Below, piece after piece: positions 12,373-23,975 of a DNA stretch of 64,000 nucleotides. The DNA is taken from assembly GCA_020746995.1 (NCBI GenBank), contig JAGPXD010000001.1:3906001-3970000 (forward strand), given 5' to 3'. The notes beneath the pieces were generated by a model that was not told where the DNA came from, did not search any database, and was given only the letters and a program-made list of their open reading frames with translations. Positions within the stretch are counted from its first letter, which is position 1. The number at the start of each line of letters is the position of its first letter. Both the position numbers and the translations under genes were made by a program. This stretch comes from Plectosphaerella cucumerina (lineage: Eukaryota; Ascomycota; Sordariomycetes; Glomerellales; Plectosphaerellaceae).

Positions 12373-13855
12373 CTATACTCTCGGGACCGAAGTCACCATC
12401 GCATCCTGCTTCCAATTGGGATTCGAGTTTCTCCACATGGGCCAGTCTCTCACGTCGTCAATCCGCCCATGCCGCTCTACGTGGATCTCGCTCAATCTAA
12501 TGCTCTCGGCAGTGCCGACACGGCTTAAAGGGGCTTCCAGGTCATAGTTTGCGGGTGGCAACGCTGGCGATGGAGGCGCCGATTCCAGCCTCTCGGTGCC
12601 CCGAGAGACGAACATGTTCCTCAGCCGCCGTGGGACGAGACGCGACTTCAAGTAGTCCCGGAACGTCTTGGTGGTACCAAACACGACGAACGTCAGCAGG
12701 CTGGCTGACACGCCGGGCAGGAATGTCACAAGATCGCCATGTAGCCTTTCCAGGCTCAAGTCTGGCTGTGCCGGGAGTCTGTCCTGGGCGTTCACATTTG
12801 CGAAACCCAGCTGGACTGTGACGGTGACAAGCTGGAAGACGCTGGGGCAACAAGTCAGCACCTGTAGTCGACACCGGCAGCAGAGGCTGTCCTTACCCCA
12901 TAGTGACCGCGGCTATCGAGAATCGCACGACGAGCCAGTTGTCGTAAATGGTCCGGCGGCCGCGTTTGATGCCTCCGCCTTGCGTGTCGTCGGTTAGGGC
13001 GGACGTGTCCGCCGATCGCTCGCCGTAGCGCACATGCCACGACATGACCTTTCTTCGAGTATCGATATATCGAACAAGAATGATCAAAAGGGTCACGATG
13101 CTTCCGGAGATGGCAACGATGACTATGTGACGGTCAGCTGGCACCCAGATGGAAGCTGGAGACACTCTCGACTTACGAAAGGCATCTGCCACGACGAGGA
13201 AGGCAATCGTATTATGCTGGAGCGCATGAAGCCGCAAAAGACTGAGGGAGACGATGGGCAATATTACTGCTGCGACCTTTGAGGCGGCATTCCATTTGCC
13301 GCCGAGTGTGGCGATGAATGTCGTCTGGAAAATGGATTGCGCAAGCGCCGTTGCCCAGAAAAAGACGGCCAACGCTGTTACGTTGTAACTGTAGAACTCT
13401 GAACATCGACATCGGTCAGTCTAGGATCCCGTCACCAGATCGCCTGGCAGGCTTACGGAGATAGAAGAGGACCAGGTCGAGGCCCTGGGACTGGCCGGCG
13501 ATGATCAGCTCGGCATTGCCCAGGTTATCTAGGGCGTGCTGATGTTGGGCGATCTTGATGTCCCTCCACCGGATCATGGTGTGGATTTGCTGTGCAATGG
13601 AAGCACCCGACCCAAGGGCTGTTGAGTAGGACATGACGGCAACGTCTGGATCATATGGTCAGCACGTGGGTGATTGACCCCGGGGGCGTTGGGGCGTTGG
13701 GGCAAGGAAGGAGACCAGAGCGACTTACAGCTCTTTGCCTCGTGGTGTGCTACCAGGAGCCATATCATGGTGACACTGGCGAGCAGGCAGACGAGCGAAT
13801 ACAGGAGGACGCCCACGGCGGTCCCAAGCTGTTCCGTAGGAAGCTGAGCAGCCAT
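12373..13855 (-). CDS. Orphan seven-helix membrane protein, GPCR-like, 410 aa
   Basis: A multi-pass membrane protein whose family I cannot name with certainty. Five exons (13729-13855, 13457-13645, 13177-13398, 12897-13122, 12373-12841) join in frame. Hydrophobic segments are visible near residues 12-34, 40-60, 90-135 (probably two), 145-200 (two) and 245-275, with a last one ending in LLTFVVFGTTKTFRDYL before a basic stretch (LVPRR) and a polar tail of about 90 residues. A loop with GRRTIYDNWLVVRF precedes the sixth helix. There is no CFEM domain, so it is not a Pth11-type receptor. The layout (extracellular N-terminus, seven helices, cytosolic tail) suggests a fungal GPCR-like receptor; ligand and coupling are unknown. 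Intron 3 (13123-13176) is in frame and stop-free. Confidence 0.75.
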
Positions 13856-15718
13856 CTCGGACGCATGTCTCGCCGCTCACGCCAACGGCATGGAACCTCG
13901 GAGGTGATGGAGCACTGAGCAGGAGGTCGCGTTTGACTGCAGTGAAAAACATCAAGAGGGAAGGAGAGAAAGGGAAGGGCCGGGGCAGGGCAGGGGAAAC
14001 AGAGGGCGGGAGGGTCAAGTACGTCTGTCCCAGTGTCCCTCCCCCGAGATCTCCGCAGGGATCCTCGATGGTAAGGCTTTCTCCCAGCACCCAGCTCCGA
14101 GCCTGCGAGCAGGGCCGTTTAGCAGGTCAGGACTGGCCGGGAGGTCCCTGGCACAGGATCTGCGACGCATGAAGCCGATGGGGAAGGGCCCCGCAGATCT
14201 GGAGAGCAAGGCCACCAGGAGGCTCGTCCTGGGTTTTGAGCGGATGGCCACATGGTGGGCGGTGCCACGGGTTCAGGAACAAAACGACCGGGAACGAAAC
14301 GAGGAGGATGTTGTCCAGCCCTCGACAGGCATTGCGCATCGGGGCACTGGCATTTGATCTGTCAGGCGAACCCGCGTAGACAAGCCCGAACCCCCCCAGA
14401 TGTCTTTCTTTTGGAAGGGAAGAAGCAATGTGTCGTGGGCCTCAACGGTTCGTGCGAGCTGAGACATTGGTTAGGGACGGCGGGCTTTCAGCAGCCGGGC
14501 TGGTCCTTGCCCTGCCCTTCGACCTTTCTGAGCGCCGCAACCCTCATTGGTTTAGCTGCGAGGGAGGCTAACGTCGAGTTGGGACTCGGGAGGCAATGGT
14601 ATCCACGGCACCGGTCGACTAGCGCAGCCCCTGGACACATGGCCGACGCGGCTTTCTCAGCTTGCGGTGGTGCTGTCGGGTTTATTCGTAGGCGAAGGAG
14701 GGCCGCGGAGCGCGCGCCCGCGTCGTTCGCTAGACGACGAGAATGAATGATTATGAAACAGGACCACATGGCGCGGAAAAACCGCGTCTGCCGGTTAGTC
14801 TGACCGAGATGACCGGAGAGATGAGATGAGATGAGGCGAGGCGTCTCCCAAACCGGGACACGGTCTAGCCCACGACCGGGCGGCTGGCGTTCGTCCTTGG
14901 TTTTTGAGACAAGAGTGTTACAGGCCCGTGTGACAGGCTTCGAAGACGGGTGACAGGACCTGATGGAAGCGCCGATGGAGCGGGAATCGGGCCCGGTCAT
15001 CGCAAGAGACAACGTGGTGCGATCTTGACGTGTCGTCCAAGGCGTCGGGACGGGCTGATCTTCCCCTTTGTCCGGCTGTTGCTGCTCAGGCGAGATCCCG
15101 AGATCGAGTCTGCACAATGGATGGATGACGACACGACGCGACACGAGACTCGACTCGACAAGAGTCTGCTCCAGGCGTTCGTTAGGCTCGTTGAGGAGGG
15201 AGGAGGCTAATCTTGGGCCGAAACAATGCTAAGTTCTTGTCTGAAAAAGCAACAGCCGGCAGAGACACGGCAGTTCCGGATGAGGTTGGTCAAGTGTCCC
15301 AGGCAAATGATGCCTTCGACATTGGAGTCGGCGGCGGGATTCCATTGCGAGGTGCTGAGCTGAGACGGCGGCGGGACAATCCGCTTTCCCGTCTTGCTTA
15401 AGCGAGCTGTCCATTGCTGGCGACTCGGCTCGACCCTAAAGTTGAAGCTGAAGAGAAGCCCCACTAAACCGAGGCCAATCCCGCGGTCTAACACTTGCTA
15501 GCAGATTTTCGTCGGATCAGCTGCCATTTGCCTGCTTCGATGGCTGATCAAGTCACAGTCGCGTTAGTGCTAAAGTGCCGCCCATTCCCAAGAGGAATTC
15601 GACGTGTTCCAGCGTCGCGTGTCGGCGCCTCGATCATCACCACCGTGAGCCGACCGTTCCTCGATTTGGCCCCCCACCATCTCAGCAGCCGAATACAGCC
15701 CTCGGCTCTACTCGCAAC
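13856..15718. other. Intergenic region between divergent genes
   Basis: Upstream region of the seven-helix gene (minus) and nse1 (plus). Frames such as 14488-15144 on the minus strand have no recognisable domain and biased shadow composition. A purine-rich stretch (13930-14010) precedes the seven-helix gene. No RNA gene was seen. Confidence 0.55.
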
Positions 15719-16699
15719 ATGGCCGCCGTCCCAGGAAGCTACAATGACGGCAACCGGGCCTTCCTGCAGGCCTTCATGGCGCGAGGCGTCCTGACCTTTC
15801 GGGATGCCAGACCCATCCTCGCCGCCATCTACACCGCCGAGGATGACAGAGAGGTCGCGCCCGAGGACGTCACGCAGGCAGATTTTGAGTCGTACATGAA
15901 CGCGGCATCCCAGGCCATCTCCTTCTTCGACTACGAGATCCGGAGCACCGTGCACCAGGTGACCAAACAACGAGTCCACGCTCTCGTCAACACAACTTCG
16001 GATCCGATGACCCAGTTCGCGACGACCTACACGGCTGACGAGCTCGCCTTCGTGAAGCGCCTCCTCGATTGCATCTGCGACACCAACAACACACCCCGGA
16101 TGGAGCTCATGTGCATCGCCAGCATGGAAGCCACCAAGCTGTCCCGACCCAAAAAGCCGACGAACCAAGATGACGAGGGCGACGATGACGCGGACGGCGC
16201 GACGCAGCAGACACAGGCGGCGGATAAGGGTCTCAAACACAGCGAGGTGGAGCGGATGATGCACAGGCTCGTCAGCGAGGCGTGGCTCGAGGAGTCGCCC
16301 AACAACTTCTACAGCCTCACTCCGAGGGCGCTCATGGAGCTCAAGACATGGCTGGTTGAGTCGTACAACGATCCGGACGCCGGGCCTCAGGAGTGGCAGC
16401 GCATCAAGTTCTGCAAGGCCTGCAAGGAGATTGTTACGCACGGCAAGCGCTGCGCTGAGCGGGACTGCACCTTCCGCCTCCACAACATCTGCGAGGAGGC
16501 CTTCTGGCGGACTCAGAGGACCAAGGAGTGCCCGCAGTGCAAGAAGGACTGGAGCGGCAGGCATTACGTCGGCGAGAAGGCCGTGACGACGACGGAGAGG
16601 TGGCAGATTGGCCGAAGGCAGAGCGGCGGCGGCGCTCGGGGCAGGTGCCGACAGAGCAACGGGGCCGAAGAGGAGATGGACGAGGACGACGAAGAATGA
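15719..16699 (+). CDS. nse1: Smc5/6 complex subunit Nse1, RING-like, 326 aa
   Basis: Nse1 is a subunit of the Smc5/6 complex, where it pairs with Nse3 and acts in DNA repair and chromosome segregation; its variant RING supports ubiquitin-ligase activity. The N-terminal two thirds contain the winged-helix-type Nse1 domain (start NRAFLQAFMARGVLTFRDA). A charged insertion with DDEGDDDADGAT follows. The C-terminal RING-like finger runs from about residue 230: CKACKEIV, RCAERDCTFRLHNICEEAF, ECPQCKKDW, giving the expected C4HC3-type ligands. The tail is acidic (EEEMDEDDEE). It is a single exon; the ATG is the first one aligned with the family start, although the frame stays open upstream. Confidence 0.92.
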   Translation: MAAVPGSYNDGNRAFLQAFMARGVLTFRDARPILAAIYTAEDDREVAPEDVTQADFESYMNAASQAISFFDYEIRSTVHQVTKQRVHALVNTTSDPMTQFATTYTADELAFVKRLLDCICDTNNTPRMELMCIASMEATKLSRPKKPTNQDDEGDDDADGATQQTQAADKGLKHSEVERMMHRLVSEAWLEESPNNFYSLTPRALMELKTWLVESYNDPDAGPQEWQRIKFCKACKEIVTHGKRCAERDCTFRLHNICEEAFWRTQRTKECPQCKKDWSGRHYVGEKAVTTTERWQIGRRQSGGGARGRCRQSNGAEEEMDEDDEE

Positions 16700-17646
16700 A
16701 TGGGAAGAAGGAGGGCGACTAATTCATATCATGATACCCAGGGCTTTTCACGAATTGACACGCATTGGACGCAAGACGTCTTCTGTCTGATGGCTATTGT
16801 CACATGCCCACGTTTGCCCACCCAGCCGCAGGCGGCCTGTGAATTACACTGCACTGCCTCGCTACCCTTGGGCACGCTATTCCGTGGAGACCTCGCCAAT
16901 ATCAAGGGTCCAGCATCAACATGCGACGCAAAGGGGGCGACGTTGAATCAACAGCAGCTGGGCAAGGGTGCCTCTGCACTGCACCACCACACACCAATTA
17001 TGACGGTGCACCAGCGCTCGGCAGATGGGCCGGACAGGGTCCAGTGACGGCTTGGCCAGGTCCAGGCCCGAGCTGCTGTTGGCTGGCAGGCAAGCCAGCA
17101 GCTGAGAGCAGGGAGGGCGCCCGCGGATCGCCGCGTCACTGTTTGCTAGCACCCAAGACCCTGGACGGTAGCGCCGTGGGCTTGCCAGCGCACATGACAT
17201 CACCCGTCCCAGTGTGGCTGTGCACCTGGAAAGCTACCTCCCGCATCTGCTCTCCCAACTGCATCGGGCTACGAGCAAGCAACCGTGACGAGATCCAGCC
17301 ATCGACCGACTGGTTCGGCTCGTCCTCTGGGAGGCCAACAACCTAACTTTCGGCCAAGAAAAAAAGAGCGCGCCTGGCTAGCTGATCTTTGAAAAGAGTG
17401 GCGGTTGCACCTCGCTTCTGCTTGGCATTCCATCTTGGCCATTGTTCGTCCAACCCCACCATCTACCTCCCTCCATACTCAACACTCCCAGCCTTCCTAC
17501 CTCGTACAACCAACAGCCAACCTACACCATCTTTCTCTCTACTACCAGCAACACACCTCTCGAGAGACTACTTCAGATCACCTTGTGCCGGAAGTTTGGC
17601 GACTTCCCAACCCCGCAGCACTCCCTACCACGCCATAACCGCCACC
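16700..17646. other. Intergenic region upstream of the 402-aa protein gene
   Basis: 3' side of nse1 and promoter/leader of the next plus-strand gene. The last 200 bases are C/T/A-rich on the plus strand, as in a fungal leader. No further gene is supported. Confidence 0.6.
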
Positions 17647-18916
17647 ATGCTCGAATACTTCGCCTACAGAAAGTACAAGAAGACCCAGTCGGAGCAGGAT
17701 GCCCGAGAAAACGCCCGGCAAGACGTCGTGGATCAGGAACGCAGCAGCATCAGTGCCGGCAAGCTGCCCGCATCGCCGCAGCCTTTGCTGGATGAGGATG
17801 ATGAAGCCTTCTTCGCCCGCCTGCTAGAAGGCCCAGACGACGTCGCCTCGCGGCCCCCTCTGCCCGTCCGCACCTCGGGCCTCTCGCGCGCCAACACAAC
17901 CGGCAGCACCGTTCTTCCCTCGAAGACGGAGGTCAAGGAGAAGGAAAAGGAGAAGAAGTCGCACAACCCTATCCACCTGCTCCTGCACCGCAAGGATAAG
18001 GAGAAGGACAAGCAGCTCGTGCCCAGCAACGGCACTCCTCCCGCCCCCACCGCAGTTCCTGTCGACGAGGCCGAGCGCGAGCGCGAGGAGCTCTCCCAGG
18101 TCCTCGACGATCTCAACCTCGGCGCCAGCCGCAACAACAAGGCCTTCGCCCTTTCCGCCGACAACAACGAGCTCGTCCGCAAGTTCACCCTCGTCCTCAA
18201 GGACCTCGTCAACGGCGTGCCCACCGCTGTCGACGACCTGCGCAGCCTCATCGACGACCGCGATGGCACTCTCAAGCGCAACTACGATAAGCTCCCCAGC
18301 AGCATGAAGAAGCTCGTCGCCCAGCTCCCGGAAAAGATGACCAAGAACATGGGGCCTGAGCTGCTCGCCGTTGCCGCTGAGAGTCAGGGCCTCAAGGCCG
18401 ATGGCAAGCACGCCGATGCCAACATGAAGGACGCTGCAAAGTTGCTCTTCATGCCCAAGAACCTCCAAGATCTCATTACCAAGCCTAGTGCCATTATTGG
18501 CATGCTCAAGGCCATCGTCAACTTCCTTAAACTGCGCTGGCCTGCCGTCATCGGCCTCAATGTTGTCTGGAGCATTGCCATTTTCTGTGAGATGCCTCCC
18601 CTTACCCCCTCCCGCACCCAGCTTCATCTGTACTGACCAACTCCCAGTGCTCCTCCTCGTCCTCTGGTACTGCCACAAGCGCGGCCGCGAGACACGCCTG
18701 GAGCGTGAGCGCTCGCAGCAGAGCGTCGACGGCGCCGGCCGCGTCGAGGAGCTCCCCGACGACCCAATGCTGCCCGCCCCGCCATCCCGCTCCTCGTCCT
18801 ACCGCAGCGGCCACCGCAGTGGAAGCAGCAGAGACTCGCGCCAAGGCAGCCGGACGCCGAGGCGCGATCTCTCGCCCGCCCTGGAGAGCCCCAGGCGGCG
18901 TAGGACGCACAGGTAG
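17647..18916 (+). CDS. Conserved fungal single-pass membrane protein, 402 aa
   Basis: I do not recognise this family. Two exons (17647-18586, 18648-18916) flank a 61-nt GT-AG intron that falls inside the only membrane segment (WPAVIGLNVVWSIAIF joined to LLLLVLWYC, about residues 298-322). The start sits in a strong context (gccaccATG). Before the membrane segment is a disordered, Lys/Glu-rich part (with KEKEKEKKSHNP) and a helical domain of about 150 residues from EREREELSQVLDDL. After it come a basic run (HKRGRETRLERERSQQ) and a Ser/Arg-rich tail. A tail-proximal membrane anchor with a helical domain on one side is compatible with an organelle-membrane adaptor, but nothing fixes the location. 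Confidence 0.85.
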
Positions 18917-19440
18917 TTGTCCTCCGGGCACGACCTGCTAAGACACCTCCCCTTGTTCACGAAACCGCCATGACTAAATAATACCCTTTCGCCGCTGCCA
19001 ACCAGCGTGCCGCCCCCCGATTCTCGAGCCACAGCATTCTCGAGTTTCTTGAACGACCTTTTGTTTTCACCACCGCTATGTACTGGTCTTTATTTGACGA
19101 GGATACGCCACGAGGGATAGGAAAAAACAACGCCAATGTATGACATGACTTCAGGACGCATTTTGTTTGTGGAGAAGAGAGAGATGAACAGACGGCCCTC
19201 CTCATGACGCTGTCAAGAGCATAGCCACCCTTAATAGCCACAAATTGATGCATTAGAGTCCTAGCTTACGCCCCTGCCAAAGCCCATTGTGTTGCTAAGT
19301 CGTGTCTGTGATCCATTGCTACGTATCAACAGCCGCCAGCCCATAACGCCTCCCTAAAAATAAAAAACATAGGAAGGGTATCAGTGTCAGTGGTCGCGTT
19401 TGAAGCCGACAGACCGTCGGAGGCGGACCCTGGAAGACCT
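18917..19440. other. Short region between convergent 3' ends
   Basis: Holds the 3' untranslated regions of the 402-aa gene (plus) and bre2 (minus). A/T-rich patches near 19350-19370 could serve in polyadenylation. Nothing else seen. Confidence 0.55.
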
Positions 19441-21296
19441 CTAGTCCTCCTGCTCGACCTCCTTGATCTCCTCCCTGCCCGGCGCCATGCTCTCCTGGCC
19501 CGTCGCCGTTTTGAGGTCATCCACGCCGGACTGGTCAATGATCTTCTCGCCATCCTGAATCCAGTAGTCGACCTCGTCGATTATGTCGTACACGACATCC
19601 TCGGCGATCTGCTCCAGGTACCGTTCCGAGACGGGCCGCAGCTCGCCCTTGGCCTCGGGCTCGCTCGCCTGCTCACCGCTATCGGCGGTGGCGTCCGGCA
19701 TGGTCACGTCATGGCCGGGGGATGACTGCGCGTGGTAGCCTGGCGGAGGGAACCAGAAGTCAGGCCCAAAGTTGACCTCGGCGGCGCCGCCTCGAAAGAC
19801 ACTGACGGCGGGGACGTAGCCAAGCATTCCGTCGTCCAGACCGGGGCGAGCTCCGTCGATAGCCGGGGGCTTCGACGCGGGCGGGAGGAATGCGAGGAGG
19901 TCCTCGAAGGCGGTGCCCATATACTTGCCGTTCTTGTAGACCTTGATGTACGAGTTTGGCAGCGTGCGCAGGGCGTGCACGGGATGGTTCGGGTGCGGCT
20001 TCTCAACTGGGTTTCCGGACGCCGTCTTATCGAGGCCGGTGCTCATGAGGTCCTCAAGCTCCTTGGTGGGGTGGTAGGTGATCTGCTCAAAGTAGAGCTG
20101 TCGCTTCCTGAAGCTGATGGGGGCGCGATCGCGCACAATGTTGGGCGCTTCGACTGGCGTGCCGGGCGGCAGGGGGTCGTCAAGGCCGTCGACGGCCGGG
20201 TTGTACTGGCCTGCCAGAATCTTATTGTGCAGCCGGACTGAGGGGAGCTGGATCTCCAGGCCAACGACATCTCCCTCGCAGATGTCCTCCGAGTCGGGGA
20301 AGAAAGCCTTGGGCCGAGACATGAAGACCTTCTGGCCGGCCTTGTCGCGGATGCCGTAGCTGTAGCAGTCGAATCCAACGGGGGCGTCGACGGCGGCCTC
20401 GCGCCTCGCAAAGCCGAGGCGCACATGTCCGTGGGACTCCTCTCCGTTTTCGTTCTTCTGCTGGAGGATGCCCCGCGTGATCTTGACCTCCCAGAAGAAG
20501 CGGCCCTCGCGAATAGCGACGTTGGCGCGGACCATGCGGAAGCCCTTGTCGGTGGTGACGTGACGGCCCGACTTGTCGAAGAACATGTGCGTAGCTGCGT
20601 CCTCGAACTGCAGGTGCGGGCCGTATGGTTCGGTTTCGGTCTGACGGAACAGGAGAGAGGAGGGGAAGGCGGGGTCGGCGATGCAGGAGGTATAGCGGAA
20701 GTTCTTCTTGTTGTAGAGCCTGCGGTGGAGGGACATGTCAGCGCTGTGCCACGAGGGAGGAGTTCCAGGTACTGCAAACAGACTTACTGGTCCGTGGTTT
20801 CGTAGAAATCGATGCTGCCCTGGCCGTTGGGACCGACGGTGGTGCGGTGGTGGGTGAAGACGGGACCGCGAGGGGGATTGAAGTCGCTGGGCTTTGGCGG
20901 AGGTTGCTTATACCTCAGCGGGCTGTCGGCCGGCGGCGCCTGAATCCGGGCCTCTCGTCTCTTTGAATCGGGGGTCGAAGTCCTCTCGTCGGAGGCAAAG
21001 GCCTTGCTGGCCTCACGCTTCTTGAGCGTGTCCTTCTTGGTGCGTTTCGCTGGCATCTCGTCCTGCAGTTTTGGTGTTGCCCTGAGGCCGGCGTCGGGGT
21101 TGAGAGGGGAAGGTATCGAGGGACGAGGAGTATGGTCCTCTTCGAGGACTCTCTTTTGCGCCAGCCCTGAGGGTGCCGGGGAGGCGCTGGGTATTGGGAT
21201 TGCGCTTTGAGCGACGGTGCCTGATGCTGGAGCTTCTGGTGGTGCACTTGCGCCAGGCACCACCTCTGCCGGCGAGAGCTCTGTTTCGACAGCCAT
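19441..21296 (-). CDS. bre2: COMPASS subunit Bre2/Ash2-type SPRY protein, 595 aa
   Basis: Bre2 (Cps60; Ash2L in animals) is a core subunit of the Set1/COMPASS complex that methylates histone H3 lysine 4. Two exons (20788-21296, 19441-20719) join across a 68-nt intron to give DQLYNKKNFRYT. The first 130 residues are disordered and basic, with a possible nuclear signal (PAKRTKKDTLKKR). The SPRY core follows, with VTTDKGFRMVRANV, EGRFFWEVKI, HVRLGFARREA, FDCYSYGIRD and EGDVVGLEI in the expected order, and later the GKYMGTAFEDLLAFLPP and LGYVPAVSVFRGG blocks. The C-terminus is acidic and contains VVYDIIDEVDYWIQDGE, which fits the segment that binds Sdc1/Dpy-30. Yeast Bre2 has 505 residues; the excess is in the N-terminal tail. 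Confidence 0.9.
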
Positions 21297-22069
21297 TGTG
21301 GCTACCGCGCGGAAGGACCTGCTATCAATCCGCTAGTGGGGGTGTACCGAGTGAATCAGTTCAAGTGATTGTGAATGTCAGGTGCTGCGAGAGAGCTGTG
21401 TTGTATGGAAATCGCCATCTGTGGTGGGTGTCGCATAGGTGTAGTGCTAGTAGAGCTCCAGATGCCAGAGCCGGACAATTGCGCCGGGAAACTGCACTGT
21501 CGATGCATTAGCCAATCATCAGCTCCGAGTGTGCGCCCCGCGACGGACAGCGACGCGACCCGCCGCCAACTTGAAGTGCCCCCTGTCATCCAGTGCCTCC
21601 CAAGAATACAGTACTACTGCACCTTGAAAGTGATCCCTGATTCTTTAAGGCCCATGCTGTGCATCCAGTACGGCCAGATGCTCCAGTGCTGTCGAAACCT
21701 TCATGAGGTAATCGACGGCCTCAACGTTCATGGGCAGCCTTTCTCCATTGCCTCGCACGGTGGCCAGGCTGCTGTGCCTTGCTATGACGCTCCATTGAAA
21801 CGGAATTGCCAGTGGTTCATGTTGGAGGCGTGTGAAACTCTCTTCTGTATCTCGTACAAGCCAGGCAGCTCTGTTGCCGTCTGGCGGGGTGTGGGTGAGT
21901 GTGCCCGTCTATCCTCAACGCCGACCCATGTGCACCGTGGTGCTTCTACACAATGTACAGATGTGTCTATAATACAAGTCGATGAGATCCGCTTGGTTTC
22001 ATCGCATCGCCGTGCCTTCCCCCCTCTTGACACCTCGCTCAGCATCGCCGGCGCATGCCAGAAAAAAAA
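21297..22069. other. Intergenic region upstream of bre2
   Basis: Holds the bre2 promoter (minus strand) and the 3' side of the mme1 gene. The plus-strand frame that crosses it (21375-22229) runs into the antisense of mme1 exon 3 and has no domain; I regard it as chance. Confidence 0.55.
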
Positions 22070-23455
22070 TCACAACTTCTGCTCTTCGGGCGCCCCGAAT
22101 GGTGCCCATGTGTCCAGCTGCTTCAGCAGTCTCTGGTACAGGAACAGCATGGTTCCGCTCTGGATGAATGTCCAGACACCTCGGGGCCCGACGCCTCTGA
22201 ACCAGCCGCCCAGGCCCTCGGTGCGGTAGATGACCTGGAGGCCGCGGATGACGGACGACGTCTGCAAGTTGACAGCGCCCGGCCGCGGCGTATGTGTTGA
22301 CGGTGATGAGGTCGAGATGCCGCGCTTTTGAGGATTCGTCGCGTGTGTCGCCTTGACGCCGCCCGACTTGGCGTGATCATGAACTTCAACGTTCACCTGA
22401 GTCTGCAGCCGAGTCTTGACGACGTCGAGAGGACATGTCATGACGCCCGCTAAGCCGCCAGCGAGGCCTCCGGTCAGGAGTTCAAGGGGCGCACCGACGT
22501 CCCTGTTGCCCTTGTAGATGCGTGCCCACTCGGCAAACTGCTCCCAAAACATGAACTGCAGGGCCGAGAACGGCAAATCCCTGTAGAGCGTGGCCTTGTA
22601 GCCGTAGAAGAGTGCGGCCGGGCCCTCCTGCCGCACGATGGTCCTTGCAGCGTCTATGGTGCCCCTGTAGTTGTAACCCGAGACAAAAGAAGGGTTGTTG
22701 TAGCGGCCCTGAAGCTGTAACCTGGTCTTGAGAACCTCCGACGGCACGTACACGATCGAGGCGCCGAGATCGCCGAGGACACCTAAGGCAGAGAGGTTAG
22801 CGGGGCGAAAGGGTATCGGCGCGCGCTGGCTGGACTTTTCTCACCTGCGGCGAAATATGCAATATGTTGCTGCACGCCATGGTCTATCATGAATCTCTTG
22901 CTCCACTCGTACGTCCCGAAGAACAACATGGTGCCGGGGAACGAGCCGCCGAGGGCCGGGATCCAGCCGCCGTAGAGTCCCCTCCGGATGCCCTCCTGCC
23001 GCCATATCGTGTAATATGATGATCCGAGGGATGTGTATCGGGGCGGGATGTGAGGGTCGCCTTGTTGTCTCGTCTTGACGGTGTCGAGGGAGTGCATAAG
23101 CATGTCGCCGGTCGAGCCGCCCAAGCCTCCTGCAATCATGGCCTGTGATGAACGAGCCTAGGTCAGCCAACGATCCTCACCATGTCCTTCCGTCAGGGAG
23201 CGGTGTGCCTACATGAAGGTAAGGAGGGCGACCTTCCTCCTCCAATCCTCCATCATCCGAGCTCATGTCCGGCGAACTGGTGTTGTATCCTCTGACGCCG
23301 AAATCCGTGCCAAGACTTGTCCCAACCACATGCTGACCACCCAAGAACGCCTCTGAGATGGCAGGTCGGGGGGCCGTCGAGTCCCCCTTGGATGCGCTCG
23401 CAACCGATGCCTGAGGAGAGAAGAAGCCGGCGATGCGATCCGCGATGAAGGACAT
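22070..23455 (-). CDS. mme1: Mitochondrial carrier, Mme1 (YMR166C) family, 417 aa
   Basis: An inner-membrane carrier of the SLC25 family; yeast Mme1 exports magnesium from mitochondria. Three exons (23213-23455, 22845-23142, 22070-22782) join in phase. The three carrier signatures are present: SLDTVKTRQQG (Ser in place of the usual Pro, as in yeast Mme1), PSEVLKTRLQLQG and PLDVVKTRLQTQ. Other diagnostic blocks are GGLGGSTGDMLMHS, GWIPALGGSFPGTMLFFGTYEWSKR and GYKATLYRDLPFSALQF. The first 80 residues are a polar extension absent from short carriers. Start chosen at MSFIAD (23455); the open frame continues upstream with in-frame ATGs near 23827, so a longer N-terminus cannot be excluded. A polar insertion of about 40 residues sits in the third repeat after TQVNVEVHDHAKSGG. 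Confidence 0.88.
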
Positions 23456-23975
23456 CGAACGCACCACCACGTTTGATTGCGCGTCGAGCTGCGGCGGTCT
23501 TCGGGTCGGGACCGTCTGGCGGAGATTGTCGTTTGGGCAGATGGGGCTAAAGAGAGAGTTGGCCGGTGCTGGCGGCGATGTTGAGAGGAGGCCTCCCCGA
23601 TGATGGACGTTGATGTCGCGGGCGGGAGGCGATGTGCGGCGGGCGATGCAGATTTTGGTGGTTGCTTTGCGACCTGGGCCTAGTTCAAGCCGTTGCACCC
23701 ATGCCGGCGGTGGATAAAATTGTTGCAGGGGGGGTCTGATAGCCCAGACCAGCGACTTGGCGTCCGCCGGTGCAGGGTCGAGATGGGATTCAAGCTCTGC
23801 AGCACGGGCTTGTTGTGCTGACATCATCCACCGGCCTCCGAGCCCTCCGCGAAATTTCAGCACAGCGGCAAACGACGGCTTGGTTCTGAATGCATGAGAG
23901 TCTGAGAGGGCGATGCATCATTTGAGAGGCTCTTTTGCTGAAAGTACAGTTGTAATACAGTGTCTGTGGTCCAAT
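23456..23975. other. Spacer between tandem genes imp2 and mme1
   Basis: Probable mme1 promoter and leader on the minus strand. It stays open in the mme1 frame up to 23863, but the composition is low-complexity and no conserved block is visible. Confidence 0.5.

Noticed and set aside
15548..16564. 338-codon minus-strand open frame
   Set aside because: Antisense shadow of nse1, rich in Val/Leu/Gly/Arg with no recognisable motif.
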